Shown: positions 32,355-44,900, counted from the stretch's first letter. The stretch: 64,000 nt of DNA from Symsagittifera roscoffensis (GCF_963678635.1 NC_087066.1:32803301-32867300), one strand, 5' to 3'. A program made the numbers and translations. Notes: a model not told the origin generated them from the sequence alone.

Positions 32355-33153
32355 ATGAATACAAGGGGCAGCCGTGGCGACACCAGTAGTCACTGTTTAA
32401 ATGTTAAAAAGTTTGATCACGACGATTTTTTCCGAATTACTTATCACTGTAAACTCGGTGGAAATCCACACTGGACGGTTCCCCACTTGCCGTGTTCACC
32501 ATCCCAATTCCCAATCAGTTTTCATTCAAATTTTGTTGATTTAATTGTTTTTCTTAGCCTCTATACCTTATGATCAAAATAGTAGCTGCTACTTCTCTTT
32601 ACCATTCCATCAGTAAACTTGACCAATCGGAACAAGATAAGCTTGCTGATCCTCTTCACTCTTTCCCTGGCCTGAATCTTGACCCTAACACATCAAATTA
32701 CTGCCTTGATTACCTAACATCAGTCCCTCTTAGGAAGTGCAAAATTGTTCTCTGGCACGATTTATTAAAAACACAATAACATCGCAACCGAAAAAAGGCA
32801 ACATACCCCAAACAGTTGAAGAATTGATCGCGACCCTTATGACTATTCCAAACATCTTTTGCGTCGTGAAATGTCAACGCAAAGGTGCTCTCTAGATATT
32901 CGACTATCTTCTAAATTTAATGGACTATTACGTCATTGACTGTTACACCAAGCACATTTTCAGTGCTTCCGAAAGAATTGACGAATCGTTAATTGCCGAA
33001 TACCGAAAACTGCCACAGGCTGCTGACATAGAGTTGAGGACTCTAGCTACTGTGCTGCACTATTTTCCCGACTTCAATAGAATCTTCAGAACACGTGGCA
33101 AGAAGCGTCGAATGGCTGGCGAGAAGCGCGAAGCTAAACGACCAAAACTCTAA
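32355..33153 (+). pseudogene. Candidate extra 5' ORF (ORF0) of element III
   Basis: Three frames in series: 32,355-32,573, 32,570-32,779 (with YHSISKLDQSEQDKLADPLH) and the frame of 32,920-33,153 (EELIATLMTIPNIF before its start, then MDYYVIDCYTKHIFSASERI), ending in a basic tail KKRRMAGEKREAKRPKL that looks like a nuclear signal. Elements I and II have no room for this between head and ORF1. It may be a frameshifted third ORF or inserted DNA. No homology recognised. Confidence 0.35.
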
Positions 33154-33248
33154 ACAGGTACGCAAATCTGAGTACTAAACCTAAAGCGTTAAACTCAAAA
33201 ACTCAACAGGCGTGCTCATCGAGTCTCTGGCCCTGAGCCCCTTTGAAG

Positions 33249-34123
33249 ATGTCCAAACATAACACCCGAAATGGAGTCAAGTCAGTCTCTGATTCTTGCA
33301 GTACATGTTGCGAGAAAATCTTGAAAAATGAAAGCTCTTTTGAATGCTTTTGCCGTGGTTGACGAATTCATCTGAATGAAGACTGTACTGGTCTAAGTGA
33401 AAACGCTGTCAATGGAGCGCCAGCCTTAAAAAAAATGCTCTTCTGATATGCAACAAATACGTCGAAGAAAAATTGGTTGACCCAAGCTGCCCATGAAACT
33501 ACAACCTCAAAAGAACTCCGAGAAACTCAAATGAAAACACTGGAAATCGAGATGACTGACCTCAAGAAAAAATTGACCGAAATCAAAACGCTGCTAACCG
33601 CAAAACAATTTGATTCAGATCATCCAACCCAATCTAATTTGATTGCCAGTCGCCAAGAATTGCCACCGAAATCCAACGAGGAACTCGGTGCCTTTCTCAT
33701 ACGAAGAATTCCTGAATCCACGGATAAGGAAGTAAGATTGCGCCAAGAAGACAATCTCACTGAAGTTCAAAAAGTGTTGACCCAAATGGGTGTCAATGCC
33801 TCAATTGGTGATGTCATACGCCCGGGTCGACAAGATGAGAACAAGACAAGAACAATCCTATTAAAAGTGCCCAAGGCAAACCAACGACAAATGATATTGC
33901 TATCTGCGAGGAAACTGAAAAACTCCCTCAATAATTTTTCCTCAGCCGACAACTGACGACGGAAGAAGCTGATCAAGAACATTTTGCCCTCGTCAGAAGA
34001 AGGCAACTTATCATCAACAAATCTATAGACAGAAAGGATCTAAGAGATCGCGATGCAATTCTGCACGTTCGGAAAGGTGGAAAGGGGATAAGAGAGAAAA
34101 TCCCCAGATCCGAAGCACCCAAA
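33249..34123 (+). pseudogene. Element III ORF1 with degenerate PHD finger
   Basis: Starts with MSKHNTRNG; the finger reads CSTCCEKIL, FECFCRG, a TGA, HLNEDC, and LICNKYV, matching the C4HC3 spacing of element II with some ligands lost. After a shift, 33,477-33,956 encodes a coiled coil (EIEMTDLKKKLTEIKTLLTA), then AFLIRRIPESTDKE and IGDVIRPGRQDENKTRTILL. A further shift gives ALVRRRQLIINKSIDRKDLR. At the place of TGA CTAG in other copies it has TGTTTAG (34,124-34,130), so the frame runs straight into the endonuclease. Confidence 0.7.
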
Positions 34124-36930
34124 TGTTTAGCAGCGACGATAATTATCCTTGTTTACATTGTCAGAAGTATACTTGGGTATCAACGGCGGACAACCTTCTT
34201 TAATGCTACACAAGTAAAAAACGCTTATCAAGTCATCTGCCTAACTGAAACCTGGTTGAAAGAAAGCATTGGCAACGCTGCACTTTTTTTTGACAAACTG
34301 TGTTATCCACTAAATTGACAGATCGAGTGACAGAGGCATGACAATATATGGTGGAGTACATGTAGCAATAAAACGTAACATTCCACGTAGCCAAATCAAT
34401 TCCGCGTTTCAAGATTGTGTTGTCATCCGCGTATCCCTGAACAAGCCGATTATAATATGCTGCATCTACAGCGCTCCTTCAAAAAGTATATACACATAGG
34501 ATATCTCAGATCTAGCAAACTCCTAGAATTCCTGAGGCGTAAGCAATTTGAATAAGGTGCAATTTGTTTGTATGTAGTTGGACATAAAAACTTTAACTGT
34601 TAACACTTGGCCGTCAATACTTCAACTTCTTTAGATGAGCTCGGCAAATTCTGTGAGTTAAATTTCCAACAACTGATAAAAGCCCCTGATGGAAAATCAC
34701 TAGAAGTTCTCCTTAGTATCAAACCACATTTTGTTACCAGCGTAATACTTGACAACCGTCTGAGAAGTCTACTCAGTTCCGATCATTTGCCACTCCATGC
34801 CAAAGTCACATTTGACTACCGATCTGTTCATAAAAAGACACCAGCCATCCAACGAAAACTAATTTTTGGCATTTTCGCATACAAGAAAACAAACTGGGAA
34901 GAAATGGATGAATTCATTCGTCAACGACCCCTTCCAACCATTTTGCTTGAGCAACGTTGAACTGATGCTCGATCATTGGTACGAGTGGTTACACAAATAA
35001 CTACAGGATCTACTACCAATCTTTACAAAACACAGGTCTGAACTAGCTTCTTGGGTGGAGAGCCATTCCTCAAAACTTATCAAGAATTAAATACACTTCA
35101 ACTTAAAAATCAGCGAAAACCTACCTCATCGAACGAAGGCAAAACTGAAAATCTGCAAACTGAGCTTACACTGTCCCTTCAAAATGACCAGCATCTCCAC
35201 GAAAAAATACTGTTTGAGAATGGGAAATTCAGTGAAATTAATTGATACCTGAAATAGATTACCAAGTCTAACACGATCCCTTCAGAGATCTTCCTAGATA
35301 AAAAAATAGCCAATACAGACGCTTAAAAAGTTGAATTGCTTAACATATATTTTCAATCAGTTTTCACTCGAAACGCCAATATTGAGAAAACAGTACGACA
35401 AGATAAAGTTCTTCTGATGGTATCAAGTTCACTATCGATGAAAAAGAAGATGCCCTAAACGTGCTGAACGTAAATAAGGCCAACGGACCAGGCAAGATTG
35501 GTAATGCACTTCTGAAAAGCCTCGCAAAGTCACTACCAAAATCTTTTTACTTCTTTTCAAGTTGAATGGAAATAAAGCGATATTTCCAACAAAATGGAAG
35601 ATCACGGAAATCCCACCAATTTTCAAAGACGGGGACAAGCAAGACGTATCAAATTACAGGCCGATCAGCCTGCTTTCAGCAGTGTCAAAACTGCTTGAGA
35701 AACTACTATTTGAGAAACTGGCCCCAATGGTCTACCCAACCCTAACACCAGACCAACACGATCTTAGAATCAAACGATCGACGATAACCAACGTAATAAA
35801 GTATCTACACGAGATATTTAGCTGCCTAGATTTGCCAAACTGCAATTACCTGAACACCTTCTAATTGGACTTTCAAAAGGCATTTGAGAAGGTCTCGCAA
35901 GGAAACCTCATGGAGAAATTGTCATTTTCTGGAACTGTAGAAAATTGTTTATCTCTGATACACAGCTACCTCTCGAGTCGGAAACAAACAGTGAGGCTGA
36001 AAGCCTAATTTCCGGAGAGCTGGAAGTCTTCAGCGGCGTTTCCCAGGGCCGCTTTTCTTCCTAGTCTTCATAAATGATCTACCGTCCTGTGTCATCTCCG
36101 CAACATTTGGTTATGCAGACAACAAAAATGTTCGCAGACAACCCATTAACTCTCAACTTAGATGCTATGATAATTTGGAAGTGGTGCGAGGAAAACTGGT
36201 GGTCAAAGAACCTGAACCTGACGAAAAGCAAAGTCCTAGTATGAAAAGAGCAGCTACGATTGCACTCCTGGGCTCAGCACACCACTGAAGTAATGAAAAC
36301 CAATGAAAACCTCTGGGCATCTGATAACCAACACTCTCTCTTGGACGCAACACGCAAAAAAAGAGGGCTGAAAAAGCCTTAAACGCTCTCTCCGTACTCA
36401 AAAGGAATCTATCAAATGCAAATTTCGCGACCAGAAACAACGCATATATTTGTTACGTTGTGCCAATTCTGTGCCACGGTTCAGCTATCTGGAAACCATC
36501 AAAAGGCGACTTAGGAATCATAGAAAGGAAAGCGATCTCGTGGATTTTCATGACAAGCAAAAGCCATATCTCCTATAAAGACAAACTCGCAAAACATAAC
36601 ATCCTTTCTTTGTCTCTATACCAAGAGCTTCAAGTTGGAATGCTGTAGAGCTCAAATGACACCGAAACTTTGTCCGCAAACAAATGCGTCTGAAGAAGTG
36701 CGAGTCGAATTTCTGGTTTCGGGCATGTCGTCTTGCTAATCTGTACAACGAATACTTCAAATGTGACATATTTTTTGACCCAGAATGCAAAAACAGCCTA
36801 CTGGGAATGTACATGAAGTTTTTCTAAACTCGCTACAACGAATCAGATACATGTACTTGGCGCATTTTATGCGAATGCAACAAGTGTAGAGATCTGAAAA
36901 AACTTACACCAATAACTAAAAACTAAATTT
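34124..36930 (+). pseudogene. Element III ORF2 (endonuclease and RT)
   Basis: Endonuclease: ICLTETWLKES (about 34,237), GGVHVAIKR, IICCIYSAPS, LLSSDHLPLHAKVTF (about 34,775). RT: KWKITEIPPIFKDGDKQDVS (35,594), YRPISLLSAVSKLLEKLLF, LDFQKAFEKVSQGNL (35,868), SSRKQTVRL. Motif C reads YADN (36,112-36,123) instead of Y/FADD. Thumb: PILCHGSAIWKPSKGDL. C-terminus: TCTWRILCECNKCRDL (about 36,850), then TAA. Numerous stops and shifts. Confidence 0.85.
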
Positions 36931-37530
36931 TGAACACTGCAATGACTGGGTTTTATGCGAACCCTTGTTTTGTATTCCTAAGCTCTCTCTCTCTCCATCT
37001 CCTCTCGTTCTAGCTGTTTTATGTCCGCCTTTCCTCTTTGAGCTAAAATGACGGCAGCGATTATTAACTGTCTAACGAACCTTTTCAGGATCTTTGAGAA
37101 GCCTACGCTCATCCATTATTATTATTATGATTTTTATTATTACTATTGTTATCTTGGCAATGAGCCCATAAGATAGATAGATTTTTTATTGGTTTTATTG
37201 GCCCGTAATGTGGGCTTTTTTGAAAAGGTTCGGCAGCACATAATCCGTATATATTGAAAAAATTAACTCGAACAAGTAAGGCTGACAAAAATTTCTGGAA
37301 AAGAACCAGTCATTTATTAAACATAATAATGAAAAAGAAATATCGACCGCGAACAAATTGACAAGCTATACCCAACAAAATCATACTGAAAGTACGTCCT
37401 CAAAGAATACTCTGAATTCAATTTATGTTCCTGGGTTTTTATATGCAACCGGGTGCATAAAATCAGCTCAGCCGTCAAGTTATATGTGCAAATCCTTGTG
37501 TAAAACACAGAAGCATAAACTCTCTCTTTC
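36931..37530. other. Element III 3' UTR and following unassigned DNA
   Basis: 36,976-37,121 (CT tract, then AGCTGTTTTATGTCCGCC and GGATCTTTGAGAAGCCTAC) is repeated with few changes at 37,531-37,671. The (TTA)n stretch 37,118-37,150 is the likely element tail. 37,151-37,530 has no gene; TTTTTATTGGTTTTATTGGC near 37,182 might belong to another element end. Confidence 0.55.
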
Positions 37531-37675
37531 CATCTCTCTCACTCTCTCTCTCTTTCTCTCTCTCTAGCTGTTTTTATGTCCGCCTTTCCTCTTTGAGGTA
37601 GAATGACGGCAGCTATTATTAAGTGTCTAACGACACTTTTCAGGATCTTTGAGAAGCCTACACTCATCCATTCTG
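37519..37675 (+). repeat. Second copy of the element III 3' UTR
   Basis: CT tract and then about 140 bp closely matching 36,976-37,121, including TGACGGCAGC, TTTTCAGGATCTTTGAGAAG and CACTCATCCATT. It lacks any RT upstream, so it is either a strongly 5'-truncated copy or a tandem duplicate. It ends at CATCCATT, where integrase-like coding sequence begins. Confidence 0.75.
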
Positions 37676-37912
37676 ACAGATGAATGGAGTTCCAGTCAGC
37701 TGGGCTCAGAATTCTGCAACGATATGGGCATCGCAATGTCAAGACAACGCCCTACCACCCTGCTGGCAATGGCCAGAATGGAAGATACAATAGAGACATC
37801 TGGAAAGAGGTATGATATCTACTCCATTACGGTCAGTCCTTAAGTGGTGATTTGGAGACTCACCTTCCTGCGGCGCTTTCAGCTATTCTTTATCTGATCA
37901 ATACAACGTAGG
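37660..37912 (+). pseudogene. Integrase core fragment (Ty3-type)
   Basis: In shifting frames: IHSDR, MEFQSAGL, FCNDMGIAMS, TPYHPAGNGQN, YNRDIWKE, then SLSGDLETHLPAALSAILYL. This matches the region from the second catalytic Asp (HSD) to beyond the Glu of a Ty3-type integrase; the usual GQ-ER box reads GQNGR, so the Glu is lost. The lineage differs from the element at 18-27 kb. It abuts the start of element IV. Confidence 0.7.
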
Positions 37913-37915
37913 ACC

Positions 37916-38595
37916 ATGATGCAAATAAACGAGAAAATTGAAAAAGAAAGTGAGGGAATACAAGCACGTCTTGAAATAATGGAAAAAAGGTTGACGGCAT
38001 TGGTTGATGAAAGAGTCGAAAACGCTACGAAAACCACATGCGAAAAACTGGAAAAAAGCTACGCAGATGTACTCAGTGTGAAACCTGTTAAAGATATGAA
38101 AGCTCAACCAGGAGCTGGAAAAGAAGTAAAACATGAAATACATCATAAAATCAAAAAAAGCTTCCGTATACAGGGTAACGAGAAGATCCCGATAAATCAA
38201 AAGGCGGAAATTTTGTCCCCACAACCGAAAAAGTACATGAGGTACTAAACAAGTACGGAGTTAAACCACAAATTGAAGTAATAAGAAGGCTAGGGAAATT
38301 CAGCAAAGAGCGCATCAAGTCAAGAACTTTAATAATAACTCTGTCAACGGAACATGAAGCACAATTGATGCTGGCTAAGAGCTTCGAAAAAAGAGATCAG
38401 CTGCGAGATGAGGAAACTTACCGTCTGCCAGCATTGTCGAAAGAAGATGCGAGGAAGGAAAACCTATGCCTAAAAAGACGAAGAGAACTTCTCGACGAAG
38501 GAGTTCCAATGGAGAAAATCAAAATCAGGAATTTCGAGCTGTTCAATGATGGGAAAAGAGAGATGATAGAAGCCGAACAAGCAGATGATGCTTGA
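37916..38595 (+). pseudogene. Element IV ORF1
   Basis: Coiled-coil start (IEKESEGIQARLEIMEKRLT), then the RRM-like part. A shift near 38,215 leads from KAEILSPQPKK to the frame VHEVLNKYGV, VIRRLGKFSKERIKSRTLII, then ENLCLKRRRELLDEG, MEKIKIRNFELFNDG. No PHD finger is present, but the 5' end is truncated. The ORF ends in TGA CTAG at 38,593, after which the frame is open into the endonuclease (SILKMNVRSL). Confidence 0.75.
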
Positions 38596-38599
38596 CTAG
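38593..38599 (+). promoter_or_regulatory. TGA CTAG junction of element IV ORF1/ORF2
   Basis: TGA (38,593-38,595) then CTAG, identical to element I over seven bases, with the endonuclease frame continuing (GFLSILKMNVRSL). Unlike the other copies, an ATG stands right before the conserved Asn codon here, so reinitiation is also possible in this copy. Confidence 0.55.
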
Positions 38600-38808
38600 G
38601 CTTTCTCAGCATCCTGAAAATGAATGTAAGAAGTCTCATAAATCTCGAACGACGAATGAATAGCAAGATCAAACTATGACATAATATGTCTCTGCGAGAC
38701 TTGGTTAAATGAAAACATTGCATCATCTGAATTAATGCTAAATGAATATAGTTTTTTTAGATCAGAACGACAATCAGCTAAAGATCAAAATTTGCACGGT
38801 GGAGTACT
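38596..38808 (+). pseudogene. Element IV ORF2, start of endonuclease
   Basis: MNVRSLINLERRMN, then after a small deletion YDIICLCETWLNENIASSEL and LHGGVL, where the RTE-like insertion interrupts. The ETW Glu is preserved. Confidence 0.75.
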
Positions 38809-39163
38809 GGGGAAATTGTGGGGGAGGTGTTGGTCGGTTTCATTTGGTCACCCATATGACCTGGTCGAGCGTCCCAGTTGCCGCTGGGCACGTAGCATTC
38901 AGTTGTTTTCCTGAAACGGGAGAAGCAACCACGGCAGTACAGCGGATGCTCGTCTGCTTTGCCGCAGCAACCCACTAACCGTTACCACCAGAGGCGGAGT
39001 TAGTAAGTGGCGACTCCTGTAAAATCGATCCAAGAAACCACAATGAAGTTACGCTCAGGAAAACAACTAAAAGCTACGTGCCCAGCGGCAACTGGGGCGC
39101 TCGACCAGGTCATATCGGGTGACCAAATGAAACCAACCAACACCTCCCCCACAAACTCCCCAA
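38809..39163. repeat. Fold-back inverted repeat at the RTE-like 5' end
   Basis: 38,809-38,915 is the reverse complement of 39,055-39,163 with about eight differences and a 1-bp gap (about 92% identity by hand count); the spacer is about 139 bp. The shared core includes CTACGTGCCCAGCGGCAACT. The left arm begins exactly at the insertion boundary, so both arms came in with one insertion event. Confidence 0.85.
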
Positions 39164-41880
39164 ATCAAAAAAACCCCAAGCGCCCCAACATTGCAAAAGA
39201 AACTGTCAAAATTGCGTCATGGAACGTATGGACACTTTTTAGAGAGGAGGCGGAGTGCCTGCTTGCCGGGGACCTGGATACATTTGGAACTGATGTAGCA
39301 TGTATCCAGGAAACTCGCATCCAAGACTCTGTTAGAGTGATCCAGAACACCCAAGGCAAAACGAAATACAAACTTTACTGCTCGGGCAATAAGGCAAAAG
39401 GGCAACATGGTTACGCCATAGCTATAAAGCATAGTCTGGCAAACCATGTGGTAGAGTGGAAGGCACTGAATGAGCGATTATGCTATCTGCGTCTGTCAGT
39501 CCGCCCAGTACCGTTGACAATCATTAGCGCATACGCACTCCCTGAGGACAGCCCTATGGAAGACAAGGACAGCTTCTACATCAACATAACTCGGCTCCTT
39601 GCAACTGTTCCAAGGAAGGACTATATCCTTATGGTGGCGACAAGAACGCAACAGTAGGAGAGCCCTAAGTGGAGGAACGTGGTCACATCGGTCAATTTAC
39701 TATAGGAAGCCGAATTTATCATAGTCCAGTGATAGTAAAATTGCTAATCAAACTCAAGAGGTACACAAAAAAGGAGAGCAGCGTCAGATTCAACGTCGCA
39801 GAACTAAAAGACGCGAAATCCAGCGACCATTACTTGCAGCTTCTTGACTCGGACTCTCCAACCCTGGACACTGTAGACAAAGCATGGGAAGGACTCAGGG
39901 ATAGTATCCGAAATGCTGCTGAAAAGACCGTAAGGTTCTCGAAGCATAAAGTAAACCCGTGGATATCCGAGCAGACCATCGCTTTGATTTCAAAAAGAGA
40001 CCATACCAGAAACCAAGCAACAAAAAGCAAATTGAGGAAAGAAAATAGAAAAAGCGTACGAGCAGACAAAAACAACTATTACAAATATCACATGCTGACA
40101 AGACAGGAAAATACACGGAAGGTCTATTCCACCAATAAGCAACTCACAGGGAAGGGACAAAGACAGAATGAAACCCTTAAAGATGAAAAGGGGGAAATTA
40201 TTCTTGATGTCCAGGAGCGTCTTAAAAGGTGGGCAACACACTTTGAGAACCCTCTAAATAGACCCCCTCCACCCCGAGTCGCAACCACACATGAACGAGC
40301 GAAACCATTTGAAAATGTTAGTGCTGGAGAACCAAGTGAGAAAAAAGTTGCTAAAGCGATCAGCAAACTGAAGAGAAACAAAACGGGAGGAACAGATGGC
40401 ATACCACCCGAACTTCTTGAAGACGGAGGACAGCCGCTCACCCGTAGATTAACCGAACTGCTCAATTTGATTTGGTATTCAAAGCAGATCCCAAATGAAT
40501 GGAAAGTTGCTATTGTAGTACCCGTTTTTAAGAAGGGAGACAAAGCCGCTTGTGCCAACTACAGAGGAATCCCGCTTCTAGTCATAGCATTCAAAGTGCT
40601 TGAAGCAGCACTGAAAAACAGACTAGAACCTGCTTATGCAAGTTATGCAAGAAAAAATCAGGCAGGCTTCAAACCAGAGCGAGGCTGTAGAGAACAAGTT
40701 TTCTCCATCCGCCAAAAAATCGAGTAACGTGAAGAGTACAAGAGAATGACACACCCCATCTTTATTGATTTCAAGACGGCATTTGACAGTGTCCACAGAG
40801 AATGCATCTGTCACAAATGCAAGGCACTCGGATTAGATTCTGGACTTATCGACATTCTCAGAGCAATGTACACTGAGACGTACTGTCAAGTGCGAGGCTA
40901 CAACAGTATCACAGATAAATTCAGCATCCTCAGTGGAGTCAGACAAGGTCGATGCTATTTCCCTTTCTCGTTAACCTTGCCATTGACTGGGTCATGAAAA
41001 GAACCCTTGAGGGTGACAAGTTAGGCATTGTACTGGATGATATGATCATCGCTGATCTGGAAAATGCAGATGACATATGCCTACTTGAAGACAACAAGAG
41101 TGATGCGCAACGAATCCTAAACAAGGTTACTCAAACTTCAGCGTATGTTGATCTCCAGATAAATGTCCAAAAAAACTAAGTTCTGTTCGAACAACCCTAA
41201 CGCCAAGTTCACCGTGAAGAACGAGCTTCTAGAGAGAGTGGATGAATTCACCTACTTGGGTAGTCGGATTGCATTAAAGGGCAGTGTAACGTCCGAGGTG
41301 AAGGCCCGAATCGGGAAAGCCGTAGGTGCATTGGCCAGCCTAAACCCCATCTGGAAGCAAAAGAAGATACCAAGAAACATCAAAATAAAAATTTTCAATG
41401 CATGCGTAAAAGCAATCCTACTTTATGAAAGTTAAACACGGCCGATAAATGAAAGCCACATCAAATTTTCAGAATCAACAAAAATTTCAAACTTTCGAAA
41501 AGAGATGCCTTCAGAAAGTCAACTCTAAATATAAACCACAATCAAGACGACCACCAAACTTCACATCCCCCTGCCGACATGTTGCATACAATAAAAATCG
41601 AAGGCTAAATTGGCTTGGACACGTGCCTCGAATGAATGAAGTTGAAGTACCAAACGCAACATTAGAATTCGTCAAAGGTGAAAGTTAGAGGCGGACACCC
41701 GGGCGCACAAGAAAAACATGGAGGAGACTGGTGCAAAACGAATTGAAGCCACATTTGAAACCCCCCAGGATGACTTTCAAAAAGTGAGAACAATATTGGT
41801 TCGACGTCTGTAAAGAAACTGCTGCGGACAAGCATCAATGGCGTGGACTTGTGCGTGATGTTGTGGCGGGAAAAGGGCAG
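39007..41880 (+). pseudogene. RTE-like endonuclease-RT ORF
   Basis: 39,007-39,657 encodes the endonuclease start: VKIASWNVWTLFRE, DVACIQETRIQD, HGYAIAIKHSL, TIISAYALPEDSP, then GDKNATVGEP in a new frame. The second half of the endonuclease (to the SDH box) is missing. RT from about 39,740: SKLKRNKTGGTDGIPPELL, EWKVAIVVPVFKKGDKAACA, NYRGIPLL, IFIDFKTAFDSVHRE, SGVRQG, NADDICLLED (ADD retained), VDEFTYLGSRI, and NWLGHVPRMNE (about 41,610). Stops at 40,727, 40,997 and 41,179 and several shifts. Confidence 0.88.
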
Positions 41881-41908
41881 CATTGCCTGAAAAGGCCTAA
41901 CTGGAACT

Positions 41909-44900
41909 GGTGGAGTACTAATGGCAGTGAAACAAACATTTTCCTTTTAAATTTTTGCCAAATAAGCAACCTGAATGTTGTTTAACTTGCAGCATCCAAA
42001 AAAACGATAAGCGAACTATTGTCTGCTGTTTTTACAATCCGGCTTCGAGCAGCAAATATCGCTATTGTCTAGGTGATTTTGCACAATTTTTGAATGAAAC
42101 CGAGAAATCTATCAATCAACTGCAACACGTATTTGCGGACATGTAAATTTTCCAAATGCAAACTGGATTGACTATAGTAGCACCGAAGATCAAGAAAACT
42201 CCATAATTGAACTAATCGAGCAACATCACTTCGAGCAGGCAATAGATTTTCCAACTTGTGGCAAAAACACCCTAGTCATTACATTATTCAAAAATTGTCA
42301 CATTCATGCGACTCCTGACAAAAATTTCTCAAAAATTTACAATTGCTCCGACCACAAAGCAATCAGCATTTTACTTGATTGTCCTCACCATGAGGAAAAA
42401 GTCGCTTTGAAAACTTTCGAAGCTTCGGTAGCGTGAACTACAACGAAATCAAGAAATCAATACTAAGTGAGCCTTTCTCACCAGTATGTCACACAAATAT
42501 CAGTAGAGTGTGCGAGGAACTTTACGACTATTTGGAAAATTTGGTAAACCAACATGTGCCCAGAACAACGAGACGTCGCCTATCCTTTCCGCCATGGGTT
42601 ACGCCAATTACCTCAAACATCATGAACAAACTGCGAACACAAACCAGAATATACAAATTGAAACCTACAAGCTACCACAGAAATCTCATTCTATCTCTAG
42701 GTAAAATGGTGGAAGAAGAAGCAGTAGAGGAAGATAGATTAAATTATCAGGAAAATGTCTACTTGTAACACACATTTAATTTTCAAACACTTTAAGAGTC
42801 TGAAAAAATCAGAAAATCTCCCAAAGACTATGATCGAGGACGACATAGCTGTTTCCAAAGCCAAATAAAAAACGATGTTCTTGAATGATTATTTTCACTC
42901 TGTTTTTTTTCGCCCAAATCAAGCTTCAACCTCAGTGACATCAAGTGCGAAAACACGATATTGAGTAACTTCAGTATCTCAGAAACATATTTAAACCAAA
43001 TTATGACAAAGCTTGACATAACAAAATCGCGGGGCCCAGATGGACTCCCACCGATTATCCTCCAGCCAACGGCCACAGAAATGACCAAAATTTTGCATTG
43101 CGTTTTTAAAAACATCAAGAGGGTAAGGAAAATACCAGATAATTGGAAAGTTGAGGCTGTGTTGCCTATTTACAAGAAAGGTGACAAACGACTAATGGAA
43201 AACTACCGGCCGGTGTCACTCCTAAATCTCATGAAAAAACTCCTGGAAAAATGCATGTATCCAGCACTGTACGACCACTTCATCACATTTCTCACAAGAA
43301 GTTTGCGCGGTTTTGTTAAAAAAACCGTTCAGTTGTTACAAACATGTTATCTTTCTTGAAAGAAATCTACGAAGCAATTGACAACAACGCTGAAAACCAT
43401 GTGATTGCATTCCTTACTGACTTCTCTGAGGCATTCGACAAAATCCCGCACTACGAACTACTACAGAAAATGAGCAACATTGGAGTTGGGCGCTGTTTCC
43501 TGGAAATAATCTCAGACTATCTCAGCAACAGGAAACAATTTGTTCGTGCTGACAATTTCTCATCAGAAACTTTAGAAATTTTAAGTGGCGTACCACAAGG
43601 ATCGTTGATTGGTCCATTATTCTTCTGCATCTTTATAAATGATATTCCTGAAGTATTGAAATTTAGTGCCCCATATATATTTGCAGACGACCTTTAATTA
43701 CTAGCAGTGAATGTAGACACAAAAGACAACCAACAGGATAAAAAAAGCGTTGAAAACTGGGTAGACAAAAACAAAATGAGTCTGGCACTGGACAAATGTT
43801 TTAAAGTCAAATTTAGAGGAAACCAACATGAATTCATTCTTTGTGAAACAGCAGTGGAAAGGCCGAATGTGATAAAGTATCTAGGAATACATGTGTTCAA
43901 TTATTTAACATGGACAACCCATATTGACCCAAGAATGTCGAAAGCGAAATAAAACGTTCTATTGCATCCGTAGAAACTTTAGAAATTTTAAGTGGCTTAC
44001 CACAAGGATCGTTGATTGGTCCATTATTCTTCTGCATCTTTATAAATGATATTCCTGAAGTATTGAAATTTAGTGACCCATATATCTTTGCAGACGATCT
44101 TTAATTACTAGCAGTGAATGTAGACACAAAAGACAACCAACAGGATAAAAAAAGCGTTGAAAACTGGGTAGACAAAAACAAAATGAGTCTGGCACTGGAC
44201 AAATGTTTTAAAGTCAAATTTAGAGGAAACCAACATGAATTCATTCTTTGTGAAACAGCAGTGGAAAGGCCGAATGTGATAAAGTATCTAGGAATACATG
44301 TGTTCAATTATTTAACATGGACAACCCATATTGACCCAAGAATGTCGAAAGCGAAATAAAACGTTCTATTGCATCCGTAGAAACTTAGAATTCAAAGTCA
44401 AACTGCGCATAAAACTTGATCTGTACAAATCTTTAATATTTCCTGTTCTAACGTATGGTCTAATTGTTTGCAATATCTCAAGAAACGACTTAAGGAGATT
44501 AGAATGGTTTCAAAAGAAAGTCTTAAAATGGATCACGGGGAACGATTCTGACTATACAGAGCAGCTGAGATTGTTAAGCATCCTGCTTCTAGCGTTGTTT
44601 CTCCCGCTGAACGATTTACTGATGATGACGAATTTCATACATGAAGAAAACGATCACATTAAGCTCCCGGCAAAAATTGAAAATCCAGGAAGAACGAAAG
44701 AACTTTTCAACCTAAACAAGACCAGAACTGAAAAAGCTAGATGAGAGTTTATATTCTGGACGTGCCGTCTAATAAACCGACTAAATCAGAAAATTGAATT
44801 TCGAGAAATGCGAGGCTTAAAGTGAAGATTGATACAGATGATGTGGAAGTGTTTCGCTGATCAATTCTCAGAACAAAACAGGTGCACATGGGTCCTCTTC

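Larger units (their letters stand above)
32332..37150 (+). mobile_element. Element III: decayed full-length non-LTR retrotransposon
   Basis: Starts with TTATTAAATAGTTT (32,332-32,345), the last 14 bp of the 5' head of elements I and II. It carries an extra 5' coding stretch, a PHD-type ORF1, an endonuclease-RT ORF2 ending in the CTW-cysteine motif, and a 3' UTR with CT tract and (TTA)n tail (37,118-37,150). Many lesions; inactive. Confidence 0.75.
38809..41908 (+). mobile_element. RTE-like non-LTR element with 11-bp target duplication
   Basis: Insertion of 3.1 kb flanked by GGTGGAGTACT on both sides. It starts with an inverted copy of its own 5' region (see 38,809-39,163), then carries an endonuclease-RT ORF ending in a NWLGHVPRMNE box and a degenerate end. 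Single ORF, APE endonuclease start KIASWNVWT and RT style place it near RTE elements. Confidence 0.8.
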
